NCBI RefSeq assembly: GCF_008831285.2
Contig: NC_045144.1
Span: 18,739,716 to 18,803,715 of the forward strand
DNA length: 64,000 bases
Origin: Nymphaea colorata
Taxonomy: Eukaryota; Streptophyta; Magnoliopsida; Nymphaeales; Nymphaeaceae
Reading direction: 5' to 3'
Shown here: positions 10,238-24,137 of the stretch, piece after piece
Position numbering within the stretch: the first letter of the stretch is position 1
How the letters are laid out: every line of letters starts with the position of its first letter
Made by a program: the position numbers and the translations under genes
Notes under the pieces: model-generated
What the model saw: only the letters and a program-made list of their open reading frames with translations
The model's database searches: none
Told to the model about the DNA's origin: nothing

Positions 10238-13200
10238 TCTAGTTTGACATGAAAACATACTGTTTTGTCAGGAAAACAGTGATTTTTCTTGGTCGGATGA
10301 AACAAACATCAAAAGTTTCATCCCCAAGAACTGCACCATACAGCACTCATAATTTTTTTTTTTCAACTCCATTTCTTGGCAAAGTATAATCACACCTTCA
10401 CCCTTATGGTTAAACTTTTCTAGCAAAAAGTCATCTATTCCCAGCACTAGTCCTCTCCCGACTCCCAATCAAAGTCGTTCTCCCTCACAATGAGACAAGG
10501 AGACCCTTACTGAAATCAATTAAGCAATTTGTAGCCAAATATGTTCATGTGTTTTGATAAATATGTACATGCATTTTGATAGGCCAGAAGACAGACGTAA
10601 AGCTTCCTACCTTTGGCTAGTTATACATGAAATTTTTAAAACGGTAAAAAAGACTTCCACAGAAAATTAGACATGTCCCTGCAGAAGAGAACAGAATCTG
10701 TTCCATCTCCTTTCCCAACTGGATTTGCCAGTCATGTGATCAGTTTTTATGTTTGTTAATGATCGCACTACTTTCTCTGAGAATTTCCTTGATTGGCCCA
10801 GCAACATTCATACAGTAAAAGTTAATTCCAACTTTTTAAAAGACCACCAGCCACAAATAAAGAAACAAACCAGATTTTTGGCAAACTTATTGCCTATGTA
10901 GAAAGCAAATCATACCACCATTAACAATGGAGTATCATACCTGTGGAACGGCCATCCTTTCTAGGTTGGCTGCATAAGGCATGGGTACATCAGCTCCAGA
11001 AACTCTACATACCGGCGCATCAAGGTAATCAAAACACTCCTCCATCACCGATTGACTGTCCAAGAGAAAGGGAAGTTAGAACACGCACTACATTGAAGAA
11101 TCATATGACTGATTTATTTTTAAAAACTTGTCAGATGAGGTATGCAAATTGACAAACATCTTTCAAATGCAGAAGACTACGAACCCAATTTCGGCAGCAA
11201 CACCATTTTGGGGAAAACCTTCTTCAAGGGCAATAAGCCGATTGGTCTTCTTGACCGAAGCAAAGATGGTTTCTCTATCAAGGGGCCTTATTGTTCGTAG
11301 ATTTATGACCTGCAGAAACATGATGCTAAACTTTGTGGTGGATTTGAACCTTTTATTCAATCTAATAATAACTTGGATTTACCTCCAAACTGATCCCTTC
11401 TTTTGCAAGTTTTTCTGCAGCCTATGAATTTGGTCAAGAAAGTAAAAGTCAGCAAGTACATATATTATAAATGGTGCTGCTAAATATCACATGAAGCAAC
11501 ATGCATATACTCGTACACACAAGCGTGGCATCACTCTCCCCGTCTGAGAATTTTACTGGTGAAAAATTAAAATTCATTGGACAATTTTAATTTTGAACAG
11601 ATATAGAACAGATAAAACAAACTAATTACTGAATTTCAAGAATTATTAACATTTTCATTTTTGAAGACTATATGTCAGGTTCATTTCCCACTACTAAAGC
11701 TCTTAAAAAATTAACAAAAACTTAATCAAAAACTCATTTAGGAGAAAATCCATAATGAGACCAAATAAAGAATATGACTGAGGGTTTCCTTACTAACTTC
11801 TAGCCTAACATTCTTTGAACCTGCTGCTGATGCAGCTAGAGATTTTATGTGCAAAAAATACCAAATTGAAGAAACAAATTTACAAAGAAGCAATATAGAT
11901 TTGAGCACAAGGCTCATTAGAAAGATAATTTCATGTTTTCTGCACAATGATTTGAAAAGGAAAATGAGATTTTAAATAATACTCCAGAGTAGTTAAATAA
12001 ACTGTAAAATGGAACACAAAAAAATCTGCATATATGCCTGAAGTTATTTGATGCACCAACTGTAGATCATATAAATTATAAAATTGCAACACTTAATCAA
12101 TATTGATATACTATAGAACTGATTATATTTTCTACAGAAAGCAAACCTGAACCCTATCGTCCAGGATAAACCAGGCTAACCTGAAGTGCATAACCAACCA
12201 TCTTAGAGAAAGCTGTAATAGTTGCATCACTTCCAGACCGTTCTATCTGCCAAAATTGAATGTTAGATATGAAAATAAAATTACTTTTATTGCTATGACG
12301 GATTCACAAAAAACCACACCTTAGCCTTTCCAATTGGAAGACAGAAATTAGAGTCAAGAGCCTCCTCAGAAACAGGAAAAGCTTCACCATATCTGCATTA
12401 ACAACAGAAATTTCAGATATGCAAGGGATGTTTTCCCCCTTAATATGAACCAATGTATTAACCTAAGACATACAATAATTCATTTTCAAGAAAGACAACA
12501 GGGTCTGGATCTCTGATAGCTGCTTTAAGCAGCCCTCGAGCATCTTCTGATGAGTAAGGAGAGAGCACTTTAAGACCTGGACAAGTCCCATACCATCCAG
12601 CATAACACTGCAAACAAAAATTGGAGAAGCACCACTCTTATTTTCTTTCCCATGGGCAGATAGCATGACAAGATACATGTGAAAAGCTTGTTCATCCAAC
12701 TGTCATGAGCCAAACTAAATAAACAATTGAACAGAAAATGGCTAACTTTTGCTACAACTGTACTGTGAATGACAGTTATCCTATATATAGAAATGCCAAT
12801 TCGCTATAATAAAAATCGCAACCATAACATGATAATAACAAGTAATAGCCAGTTAGATAATCACACAGAGAACCTACGAGACAAAGCAATGTTGAACTAG
12901 TGCCAGGCCAAGGATATCAATCTAGAATCAACACCTCCAAATTGCTGATTTCTTGAATAGTCGAATTGAAATCACAACCATGCTAAATGATCAATCCATC
13001 ACAATAGTGATAAAATAAGACAGCAGCAGCAAACCTGGGAATGTTGAGCACCAACTCCTGCTGCAGCTCCATTAGGACCCCTGAAAACAATAGGTACAGA
13101 TATCTGTCCACCAGACATATAAAATGATTTTCCAGCAGAATTGATAATGTGATCAATAGCCTGTTAAGAGAAAGGACAAAGGAAAAAAAGATTAGACACG

Positions 13201-16200
13201 TAAGGACCATTATTCATGTAATATCACTTCGGAGAGACCATAAATAGAACCAGCACATAGTTACATTATTAGAAGCATGTCCAGAAACTAAGCAAAACCC
13301 ATACAAGTTAACAATGTTCTTGCTCACTAACAACCCAACCATCAGATACCATCAGATATATGTGTGTTCGGCGGAACAAACAAAAATGGATTGAATTCCC
13401 ACTTAACTATTTAATAAGGGGAGAAGTCAAGTTCAAGAAAAGAGCCTACATTATTTAGGTCTCCTTATGAGAAATTTGACGCAGAAACAGGAATTAAGCA
13501 TCAAACTCACAAACATGCAACATGAGCAAGCGCATAGTTTGATCAAGATCTAAGCTTTTGCGAATATAGTGATAACATGCTCACAGGTCCCTGAATACAT
13601 CCTTCATTTCAACTAGAGAAAAAAAAGGTCCAACAAACTCAACATACAAACTATACATGTCAATTGGGTTGCTTCATTTGCAGACCCTATGGATTTGGCC
13701 ATTTCGGACACTAGATCTTGCAATGCCAGACTTCGGTCTATCAAAGCAATCGACAGAAATTTCTTGTACAAGCACATAAGGTCAGATTGGTTCAATTTCA
13801 ACTGCTCCTGATGATTAAACAATTTAATGAACTAATGCTGAATGATACACAAAATTCTAAGGCTTTATTAAAGAATCCATTAAAAAAGTAGGATTTTCAA
13901 TATAAGCATTTAAACTTCATGCATTTTGTGCCCGGACATCCTAATTCAAGTGTCAGAATAGCAAATTTACTGAGGTGATACAAGATCTATCAAATACGCA
14001 TATCTTGCACCTCATACATCATGTTTCCAAGAGACTCGTCAGTCATAGGGATACATGTAGTACGTTGAAGGGAGTTACAAGCATGTTTTAGTACATTATT
14101 CTTTGATCTTTCTTCTTTTCTTGTTTTAGTGAAAACAATATGCACCAATACAAAATTGACAAAAAAAGGATGGGAGAAGAATGGGAAGGCCTCCTAGAAG
14201 GTGAAAGTATAAAGCTGCTAGCCACCGCTAACAGGTATCACACTCAAAAGAACTAAACCCTTGCAAAAACGCGCACACCCGGGCCCTAACAACCCTAATC
14301 CCAAACTAGGGTAATTCCTCCCAGAGGGCTCTACAACTGAACTCTGCGAAAAGATCCCCTTGGACACACCACCTGCTTATTTATAAGGCCGACGCTGGGT
14401 CTATGTTTAGGACCCAACCTATAAGGCAGCCATGATCCGAGACCCAGTGACTAACAAAAGCTTCATTAAAAATTCACCACCAAAGCTTCTAAACACCTTC
14501 ACAAAGTCTCAAGATTTACCATATGCTGTCAGAGAGCTCATACACCACCAAAAGACCAATAAACCAAGAAAACATTAACTGCTTCCTGCTAGATTTGCAG
14601 TACCTACAAAGTATTGGAGATGGACATTTAAGCCATGGAACGCCAAACTATTATTTTCAGCAATTAAATGTTGCTTTAAAATTTAAATGCATCATTTTGC
14701 CATCCAATTTCAAATTTTCAGTGTTTACCGCATAGTTTTAGAACCTCAAGTTTTCAAATTCAAAATTATTGTCAAACCCCTGCTTTGTTTTGACTATTAA
14801 ACCTGTTAAGAATCAGACTCATAAACTGAAGCTTCTATTCCATTTACTTTTTTGTCCCTTTCACAAAATCTAATAGACCAATTGTTTACATTAATATAGT
14901 TCCATATTTCATGCACTTATCTAAAAGAAAGATGGAAGGATGCTCAATATAATAAAAATAAGTGAGTCCAACCTGCATCGAGAAATTAAAGGTCATAAAC
15001 TCCACTACAGGACGGAGGCCGTAGTAGGCTGCACCAACTCCAATTCCCGCAAAACCAGCCTACATACATGAAGGTATCGATAAGTACCTTAACAACAGAC
15101 TTATTAGAAGAAAAAATTTTCTTGCACATGCATTGTGTAATTACTCTGTTGCATACTATAAAGGCCAGCATTAATAAACGAAGCTACACTTAAATCACAT
15201 GTCTCATGAATTACCTCTGTGATGGGGGTATCAAGAACCCTGTTGGGACCATATTTATCAAGAAGACCTCTAGTAACCTACAAATGAAACCATCTTATGG
15301 TAAATTTTAGACTTAAATGTATAAGAACAACTCATCTACCTACAGATATTAAAATCCTGTCTAACCTTGTAAGCACCTTGATATTCACCAACCTGCCATA
15401 AAATTCTAATGTTAAATTGAAGATTAGGAAAGAAAACATGGAATAAACTTTCAAGTTTCAACTGATTGCATGTGGTAGATACCTCCTCTCCCATCACAAA
15501 AACCTTTGGATCTGCAGCCATCTCCTCATCAAGAGCTGAATTTAGAGCATCACGAACTGTCATCTGTAACAAACAACATGCCCATCTTAAAGATCATATC
15601 TCACCACAGGCTGAAGCTAAAAGAATATTGTATATGATCCTACAAAGGTTTTAGAAAAAAAAAGGAGAAAATGTACAGAAATCAGAAGAATATCCAAAGT
15701 GGAGGCATTCTTGCCTTCCATATGAAAAAACAGGAAAGAAACAAAACTAAGTTGTAACATGAGATTCCAAAGCACAATGATGATAGCGTACGGACATTTG
15801 ACCCTAAAAAGACAAACTCAATCAAAATTGAATCCCAAGTCTCCCTATAAAGTGCAGAATCTGTTTATAATCTCTATAATTTGACAAATTTGGAGGGTTT
15901 GAATGCAATTTATGGGGACCATTGTTAACCATATCCTGGTTATCGAGTTATAAATTTCCACATATCCAAGCATGATTATTGAAGAACTTGCTAAGCAACA
16001 ACTGAATAGTTTCAAAGACATGCATTCAACAGCTGAACAAGGGAAGGAGAGAACCTCTTCTTTCAACAATCAGACACTAGTCTTTCTATTGTTAGACCAA
16101 ATAGTATCTTCTTTCAAGGTTCATCTTTTCAACAGTCAATATGTAGCCTTAAAAAGTCTTTTGCTTGTTTTCCCCCCAATCGATTGAAGGCTTGAAGCTC

Positions 16201-17018
16201 AAAAAACTCATTCAAGGATCAGCAGAAACGTTTCTAGTCAACAGTTAACAATGACGACCAGACTATAATTTAAACAGGCTAACCTCCTCAGTTACTGTCT
16301 GGTTGGTAATATTAGTCCTGTACCAGCAAACTATCTTGACATGACCAACACAATATTGCATAACATCAGTCCTTTGAAAATGTTTGATTCATATAAAGAT
16401 AAAATAGAACTGTGTTCTTAAATATATCAACATCTACAGAAGAAAGCCTCTCAGTTCATACTTCATCATTCTTAAAAGAGTTCCTCGTTTCATCCATTTT
16501 TTGCAGAACTTCAGCCACAGGATTTAAATGGGAGATGTGATTTTCTTGAGCACACTCCCATGTGCATCATTTGCTATCTAAAAACACCCATTGCACTTGT
16601 ATGAAGGCCTGCAGGCTTGATCCAGCATGAATATGATAATGTCGTTTCATATTATTGAATCACATGGCTCACAAAATTACATATGCAAAAAACAAATTGA
16701 AACACAAGCATGATAATAACTGCACCTCTTTTGCAGCACTTGAAAAATTCTTTTGTAGCATAGATAACGCAGGAAAAATCCTGTGCAAAGACTGTCTAGG
16801 GGCCTGCAAGATTAGTCAGATGCATTAGCACAAAGATGCATGTTATGATAAGAGCTGATGCAACCTCACTATTAGAATAGCTATGAGGGCTTCAAATGCA
16901 AGCTTGAAGAATAGCAGATCTTATTCATCTAATTTGCTTAAAGGGCAGTAGACATTACCAAGCTGGATGCAGCAGCAGCAAATCCATTGCGCCCAACCTT
17001 TTGAATAGCACCAAACAT
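9518..17018 (-). CDS. PDH2: Pyruvate dehydrogenase E1 component subunit beta, mitochondrial
   Basis: Role (family): with E1 alpha it performs the thiamine-diphosphate-dependent decarboxylation of pyruvate in the mitochondrial PDH complex. Seen: 14 coding exons, minus strand: 16959-17018, 16726-16803, 15483-15563, 15366-15392, 15215-15277, 14973-15059, 13035-13160, 12474-12607, 12320-12392, 12181-12246, 11383-11421, 11185-11309, 10941-11055, 9518-9583. They join in frame to 379 aa plus stop, close to the 360-375 aa of plant homologues, all with GT-AG introns. Residues 1-46 are a Ser/Ala/Arg-rich transit peptide ([20 protein letters not shown]). [15 protein letters not shown] starts at 47, the cofactor-region [12 protein letters not shown] at 71-82, and [15 protein letters not shown] ends near 354. 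Odd: [11 protein letters not shown] replaces the usual plant CYAAWY-x-x-PG, and the tail ([11 protein letters not shown]) is unusual, so this may be a divergent paralogue. Arabidopsis synonym MAB1. Confidence 0.97.
10201..10232. repeat. (GA)n microsatellite in the last PDH intron
   Basis: A pure GA/CT run inside the intron 9584-10940, not overlapping any exon. Confidence 0.9.
14155..14530. repeat. LTR-like insertion in PDH intron 7
   Basis: Inside the intron 13161-14972 lies a GC-richer block unlike its surroundings. Its minus strand carries TTATAAATAAGCAGG followed by polypyrimidine sequence and a GGGCCCGGGTGTGCGCG stretch, resembling a promoter-bearing LTR. I could not find TG/CA ends with a target duplication, so identity and boundaries are uncertain. 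Confidence 0.25.
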
Positions 17019-18203
17019 TTTCTTCTTTCAAACTCTACCAGCGCATAGAACAAGGAAAGCATCTCAGTGAAGGCTTTGAATAGGCTATTTAGCAACAAGC
17101 AGATAAAAGGGGAGAAAAGTTTGTAGCAACTACACATCATATAAGAGCAATAACAATTTGCAGCTATTCCATTTTCAGCTAAGCAATACTGTCAGTTTGC
17201 TGATCCAGCACAACAAATAGGAAAGAACAGATCTTATCTCTCTCTGAAATTTCACACAGAAGTTAGACGGAAAAGAAATAGAACAATACCATGACTTCAT
17301 ATGCCATCATGTCATCCGAACTATTAAATTTAGTGCTCAACCAATAAGGGAAGATAAAGCATATTGTCACTTTGAAATTTGAATCATTCAAAAAGAGATC
17401 AGGACATAATGACAATGCCACACAAACAGAACAATCAACTCCAGCTTCACATCAAGAGCACTAAGTTTCTGATTCCACCCACGAACCGAATGCCAAGAAA
17501 AAATTCAACACGCTACTTTTGAAAAGCGTTACAACTACCCAATTCGGTAAACCGGATTTTTGAAACCGGCGACCGTCCATTTACTCGCCTAGAAAACTTC
17601 ACCCATTATTCTTGATCCATGATTAATACAAACCATTAACAGAAAAAAATCACAAACTAGACGAAAATTTCCCGGAAAAACAGAAACTCGACGAGAAACA
17701 CAAAAATTTTAAGCGATTAAAATCGCCACCAATCTCATAAAACCCGCTTAGTTCCAACAGCAAAGCCAACCCCAACAAGAAAAATCGACCTACTAAACAC
17801 CTAAATGGTTCAAGGACGAACTTATCAAGACGCCACCAAATCCACCATACTTCTGCTTAATTAGCACGAACCCACCATCACAGACGCTACAGATCAAGAA
17901 AAAAAATAACAATTTTCACACAAACATGAAACACATGACACAACCAAAAAACTACCCAACTCACAGATACACAGAAAATCACCAAGCGAACACAACTCCC
18001 TCGGGGTAAATAAAAATCACCAAGAAATAATGCCCAATCGACGAAGGCGACTCGCGTCCTCGAACAAAAAATCGATATGGGTGTCGAAGGGAGACAGCGA
18101 CGGAGATGCCCAGAAAAAAGGACGCTGTAAGTAGACTCTTGCCTTTGAGCTCTCCGGGCCTCCGGCCTTCTTCCTTTTTTTCCATTTTTCTGGTTATTAT
18201 ATC
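17019..18203 (-). promoter_or_regulatory. Probable 5'UTR intron and promoter of the PDH E1 beta gene
   Basis: About 1 kb upstream of the ATG lies a GC-richer, pyrimidine-rich block (about 18021-18170) with a possible donor TTCTTG-GTGATT at 18020/18021. A possible acceptor TAG lies at 17035-17037, just before the ATG leader. A TATA-like GATATAAT on the minus strand at 18196-18203 sits about 30 bp upstream of that block. This fits a non-coding first exon followed by a leader intron. The ATG at 17018 is the only in-frame start giving a transit peptide. Confidence 0.45.
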
Positions 18204-21200
18204 ACAATAATTGCGATCTACTTACGTTTTTTATTCTTTTATCTTTAATTAATGAACGGTTCGTGACTCCGAAGCCGTAAAAATTAGTCAAATTCTTTTA
18301 AATATTCCTTCATCTTATTCATCATCTTGGATGGAGCAACATCATTGGTTCCATTCTTTAATGACGAGCGATTAGCGAGTGCGTATCTAAAAATTAAGTT
18401 ACTAACGACGAGTGATTACTGAGAGCTAACGACGAGTGATTACTGAGAGTGCATCTAAAAATTAAGTTATTGATTAACATGCAAGTGGAATCTAAGGCCC
18501 TTTTGACTGTTGGGGACATTCGGCTCACCTGCCTCTTCCCTTGATGCGTGCGATTGCATCTACCCACTTGGCCTCGTGTTTGAAACGTAGCAGATAAGGT
18601 GCAGCCAAATATCACCGTAGAAAAAGAAAATCCATCCACGAGCTTGAAGTTTAATTGTATGGAAGCTGTGATCGATCTAGTCGTTGCACTTTAAAATATC
18701 TTTATTTGTAAATATTTTTATACAAATTTTTCATTGATTCCTATAATATTTTCGGCCGACTCACAACCGATTCTGAACTTTTTTCATACGAATTACTATA
18801 ACTATATATAAAGTTTCGTAAAGAATTTAATGCATGCTTCGTGATTCTAAAGGAGGCTTTGCCTCGGCCCAGGTCAGGTTTGACGGCACCTACTTTATTT
18901 CTTTAGACAAGTCTGCGGCTCTTAAGTCTTAACCTTTAAAACGAAGGATCTAAACTCTGGTTTTTGTCGTCAAATTTTCAATGATTTAACGTCTCTCTCT
19001 CTCTCTCTCTTGCGTAGAAGACCACACAAAAGAAGAGTAAAAAATAAACATGCAAGTAATAAGAAATTCTTTGTTTAAAGATACTTTCTTTTTTATTAAG
19101 GGTAAAATGACCTTTTAAATATATTTTTAATACTTTTTCATTCATGAAGCGTGTGCTTGGGGATTATTTTATAAAATTAAGTAGTCGTTTGTTATTAAAT
19201 ATGTTAAAGGTTGGGTGATTATTCATAAGTGTCTTCTTTTATATCAAGAGGGACCCTGAAACAAATTGGTTTTTGCAGATGAGGGTGGGCGGCCTAAAAG
19301 TCATTTTTGGAAAATACACGAATTTGAATTTCGTCAAAGTTTCCAGAGGAGGATATATATGTAGAGAGAGAGAGAGAGAGAGAGAATGATGTGTTAAATT
19401 CTGCTCATTTGACTACTTTCTTTTAAAAAAACATAAAACTAGCAAATTGTGTGAGATGTGCATAAATTTTGCTAAATAAAATGGCCCCCTTCTTTTATTT
19501 TGGTCTGATTATTGACTTTGGGCTTAGGATTTTCTTAATATAGATTTATTGATAATCCCATGATTATGGGATGGTTAGCAAAGTAATTGGATCCCACGTA
19601 CACCAACTTTCAAACAAAAGACCTAACATATTTAAAAGAAGCTGATGAAAAAAGTAGGTCACCTTGAATTTTGAAACTTTGGCGTTGGTGAGTTCTTTTT
19701 ATCGACTTATTTATTCTCAATCGTGGCATATAAACATGCAGCCAGCATCGTGGAATCTCGAAACTCTCAAAGCCATTTACTGATTTTTATGGATCTCAAG
19801 ATCCAGATCTATATCCAACTGCCATCTGAACCTAGAATTTTCTCCCAACTTCACACAGTACAGTCCTGGAATAGAAAAGCTCAAACAGGGTCTAGGTCAA
19901 AGTCTGCGTCTGAGCATAGCTCGGCGCAGGCCTGCCGGACCTAGCAGGTGGGTCTAGACCAAAACTTGGTCCAATCCATACCCACATCCTTTCTAATGTA
20001 TGGACATTCACCAATAAAAACCACGGGACCCATATGGTACGAAATATCTTATATGGGTGAATCTCCAAAGATATTGAATTCAACCATGAAAAGGAAATCC
20101 ATTCTTATGAGGCCAAGATGGCCAGAAAGATCTTAAGGGTTACTGGTTCTTCCATGTGCATGCATCTGTCAGCTTCCATTCATCCATTGGCAAAGAGCAT
20201 GGCCCTGAACAATATGGCCCCACGAGGAAGACGAGTCTTGTTTGAGAATGGGTAGCTGATTGAGTTACAGGTATGCAAACGGGTCAGGTTTGATAGTGAG
20301 ACTTGAAATCAATATCTACCTGGGCCCTTTCTGCGCCATCTGTCACACTCCAAGAATTGATTTCTCCCCAAAAATCGGACCAATGATCACCCGTGACTCA
20401 TGTGTCCCACCAGAGCCACAAAGTGGGTCTTCCACTAATGAAGTCATAGTAAGACAGCTTTAGAGGGCATTTGGTAACAGAAACACTATTTCCTTTAATA
20501 TATTGAATAATGCAGCATTGGAGTTACCAAACACCCCTTTTTGTAACTATCATCCTTTTGTTAATTTGGGTGAAAATACTTTGGGGAGAAAGACTTTGTT
20601 GCTTACTTCAGCTGTGCGTTCTTTTATTTTACTGGAGTTCGCATCGAGTGGGGTGTGGGGTGAACACTGGACATGGATGCGGCTTCGACTTACACCCGAG
20701 CTCAGTTAAAATGTCATAATTATTTATATAATATATGTTGTTTTGATATTTTCTTATTCAAGTATGTTAGAATAAGGTCAATTATTCCTTGCATCTTGGT
20801 AAGGCAAAGCACTTTCTTTATACATTAATAACTAAATTGTAATAATATGTTTATTCTGTTATATATATAATAAATTAAAAAAAATAATAAAATATCATCA
20901 TCGTCGCACCTAAAGTTTTTAAGATGTGCCATTCTGGCACGGCACCCTGCACTATGGTGACAGGGACTAAATGTACCAAAACACTAAGGCAATAAAACTT
21001 CACTAATTTGGTATGGAAGTTTTATTAATGTGAATATAAGTTATTATTGGCCTGAATTGGCCGATGCAGTGTCTTTTAAGTGAGTTTTTTTTTTTTTAAA
21101 TGTATTTCAAAATTAGCACGTTCCCACTAGATCAAATACTCGCACCACCGACTTGAATCGGATAAGCCGATTCATGTCGATACCGACAAGGTTGGAAAGG

Positions 21201-21221
21201 CGCAGCCAAAGGAGTTTATTA
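18204..21221. other. Intergenic DNA, no gene recognised
   Basis: AT-rich, with CT and GA tracts at about 18992-19010 and 19363-19385 and the tandem repeat at 18402-18449. Short ORFs (for example 19723-19944 and 20503-20709) show no family features. The phrase GGGCATTTGGTAACAGAAAC near 20464 recurs in altered form near 5045 and 42172, so repeat DNA is likely. Confidence 0.4.
18402..18449. repeat. 24-bp tandem duplication
   Basis: Two exact copies of a 24-bp unit beginning CTAACGACGAGTGATTACTG lie head to tail (18402-18425 and 18426-18449). Related sequence (TCTAAAAATTAAGTTA) flanks them on both sides, so the duplication may once have been longer. Confidence 0.85.
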
Positions 21222-22458
21222 GGTCTTGTTTGATGGCCCAGAAATATTTTCCCTAACAAAAATGAATAGAAAGTAGACATCTTTCAAAAGTAGTCTAAGG
21301 CATGTTTGATTGACTGGAAAAAAAATGAAGTTCTCCTTGTTTGCTGGAATTGAAGAATTTTCTTCGGAGAAAAAAATTGAGACGATTGATTGCATCCTTG
21401 ACCATTGATGATCCACTGCTTGCATAACAGAAACAACGAAACGAAAACTGCCTGTGCATCAAAATACAAAATGAAGGCAATGGTTGTCCATCAAAAAACA
21501 TGAAAACTGAGGAAAAAAATTCAGAAAAGGATCTGCTTGCTCTTTTTAATCGAACTGTCAAAATTCCTACAAATCCGCCTATCCATTAGCTATGATCAAG
21601 AGCAAGTTCATAGCCATTATTTATGCTTATTGGACGTAAAAACAAAAGGCCAATCTTGTTTGTTGGTTATGGACATCAGTTGCTTGTCAAACAGTAATGG
21701 AGAATACCTACTACGATTGCTGAGTAAAATGCTACAGAAACGATCGTAGGCAACAGTAGGGAAATCCACGAGCAGCCAGTGTCTAACAGGATCCAACAGA
21801 AACCGACCGACAAAAATGTAAATTTTTGGACGAAAACTCACGATTCTATGTTCTAGATTACTCTAGACACCTAAACGAAAAGAAAATGACCACGAATCAA
21901 CGAAAATAATGCCGGAAAGTTCAAGTTTGTCGCCGGATTTTCAGAAACCTCATCTAGCGGTAGCAGATTTGGGGCTCTCTTCAAAATCCTAGCGAGCTTT
22001 TCAGTTTTTCGCTCGATTCTTGATTCCTTCCCGTGCTAAACTCGACCCTAAGATTATTTAGAACAAGATCCCAATATTAATGGAGATAAAACCCCAGATT
22101 TAACGTTTGAAATTTGCGAGTTGCTGCCAGGAAGAAGGAAGACAATATGCGCAGAGAAGCATGCCTGAAGGCTGAAGCCCTCACCTTTTACCAGCAGAGG
22201 ATGAACTGCTGAGGAAGCGACTCTGCCGAGGATGGCGAGATGCTGAGGAAGAATGCCCGAGGAAGCTGCCGCTGCAACGATGCAACAAGGAAGACGGGAG
22301 GAGAGATAAAGCCCTCAAAAGATTTTTTCTGGGAAAAAAAATCCAACCCGCGAAAAAGTTTCCCAGCGGGGTAAATTCTTCCGCGTTTGATGACGCGTGG
22401 GATGAGCCAATAAAATGTTCGGACTGCGCTGTATTTTTCTCATGCATCAAACACGATC
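21222..22458. mobile_element. Possible 1.24-kb TIR element carrying gene-like sequence
   Basis: GGTCTTGTTTGATG at 21222-21235 is inverted as CATCAAACACGATC at 22445-22458 (12 of 14 match), with weaker similarity further in. No target duplication is convincing. The right half is GC-richer than the surroundings and has leader-like polypyrimidine sequence and a possible splice donor (TCTGCTG-GTAAAAG on the minus strand, about 22188-22200). It could be a captured gene 5' end or chance. Confidence 0.3.
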
Positions 22459-23702
22459 ATATCTAACCAAACAAAAAAAATATGGATAATGTAGGCTGAT
22501 TCTTGTTAACTTTTTAAAAAACTTTTCACCTCGATTTGCGTATTAATGACAACAGTTTTATTATCCAATTCATATGTTAATAAAGTTTAGGAGTTTTTAT
22601 AATACAGTAAGCTTGGTAAAAAATAAAAAAATATGGTAAATATTTAAAAATTTTGAAAAATTAAAAATAAAGAAAAATAAAATAAGTGAGAAACTAATAA
22701 CACAAACATCAAAACATAGGTAGATTTGCAACAAATAAAAATAAAAAATAAAAAAAGGTTTGGCATTAAAAAAAAAATGAACAAAACGTGTTTTTTAATT
22801 TTTTTTTAAAACATGTTTTTTAGTTTTAAACGATCATTTAATTTATCACATTTTTTTGTGAAAAAAATGTGTTTTTTTTGTCACTATGGTGTTATGAACT
22901 GTCGTCAATTTACCCATACGCCATTGATTTTCATATAACATTTCCCCCTTAAAAGTTTGATAACGATTTGCATTTTCTCCTGATTAATTGATTAAAACTA
23001 TATATGAAGAGGCAATAATTTGAAAATAAAAGTTCAATATTTAGCCATTTTTATAATAAGCAAAACGGGATCGACGGCTGAAGAGAAATAGAATGTCCTC
23101 GTAAAATAACTTTTTGGCAAAAATACAAATTGCAACCTTTTAATAAAAAGTGGTCCTCAAAATTTTGTTTATTTTAGCAATTCGCTTTCTCGAAAAGATA
23201 AGATATGGAACTATATTACAAATTGATATGACCAAAATTTTTTGGCGTCATCCGAACAAAATTCCAAAAGCGATAATTTCTTGGGAAAAGAAAACCCTGA
23301 CATTGGAATCATCCCAACAAGATTGGAAAGGAAATTAGAATGTAATAATTTATTAGTAAAAAAAACCTGGTTTTTGGTGTCATCCAAACAGGACTCGAAA
23401 GCTATATAACTTTTCACACAGCAAAATGGGTAAATCACTTTTGGACTTCCATTTGAATTAATGAACAAAATACATTGCGGTGGCCGCTGGCGGAAAAGGA
23501 AAACATTTCCCACCTAACTTCTCTACCTAATTTCCCACCTAACTTCTTGACCCAAACAAGATGTTAATTGGATTCTCTAAACTTAGAGAATCATTTCATT
23601 TGGGGGTTTATTAAAGGTCCCATACCACTTGCAAAGTAAGTGATCTTAAGTTCAAAATTACAAAATATCACACACACAATACACACACATATGTATATAT
23701 AT

Positions 23703-23770
<68 letters not shown>

Positions 23771-24137
23771 GGCACAAAGACTTGGTCCACTTACATACAA
23801 TTCTTTAGTACATAAGGACTTAGTCTACCTTGATACAATTTTTTTAGGTTAAACAAATTTAGATACACAAGTTATACATCCGACCGACTAAGACGAAGAG
23901 AAGGGGAACCATCTTTTCTTTCTGTCCGTATACATTGAGGGGGCAAAGTGCAAAAACCTACCTGAATGTCCGGGTACCAAGAAATTACCCGCAAAAGGGC
24001 GTTTTCTAAGTCGACAGAAAATTAATGTCAAATGGGCAGGCATCTGCAAATCCCGCAAAGTGTAGGACCTTTTTTGTTCTTTTGCCTGATGCAAGCAGGT
24101 TTCCCGAAATAACCCTTCTTTGCTTACGTGGGAGCAT
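22459..24137. other. Intergenic DNA with compound microsatellite; 3' flank of the unknown gene
   Basis: No gene. A compound tract runs from about 23669 as CA repeats and TA interruptions, then (AT)n at 23713-23750 and (AG)n at 23751-23770. The last 250 bp probably include the 3'UTR of the gene ending at 24138. Confidence 0.5.

Noticed and set aside
16276-16320. Possible extra PDH exon (ends ACTGAGGAG before GTTAGC)
   Set aside because: It has splice-like ends, but inserting it after exon 2 brings an in-frame stop at its second codon, and exons 2 and 3 already join as the conserved AKE-MTVRDAL.
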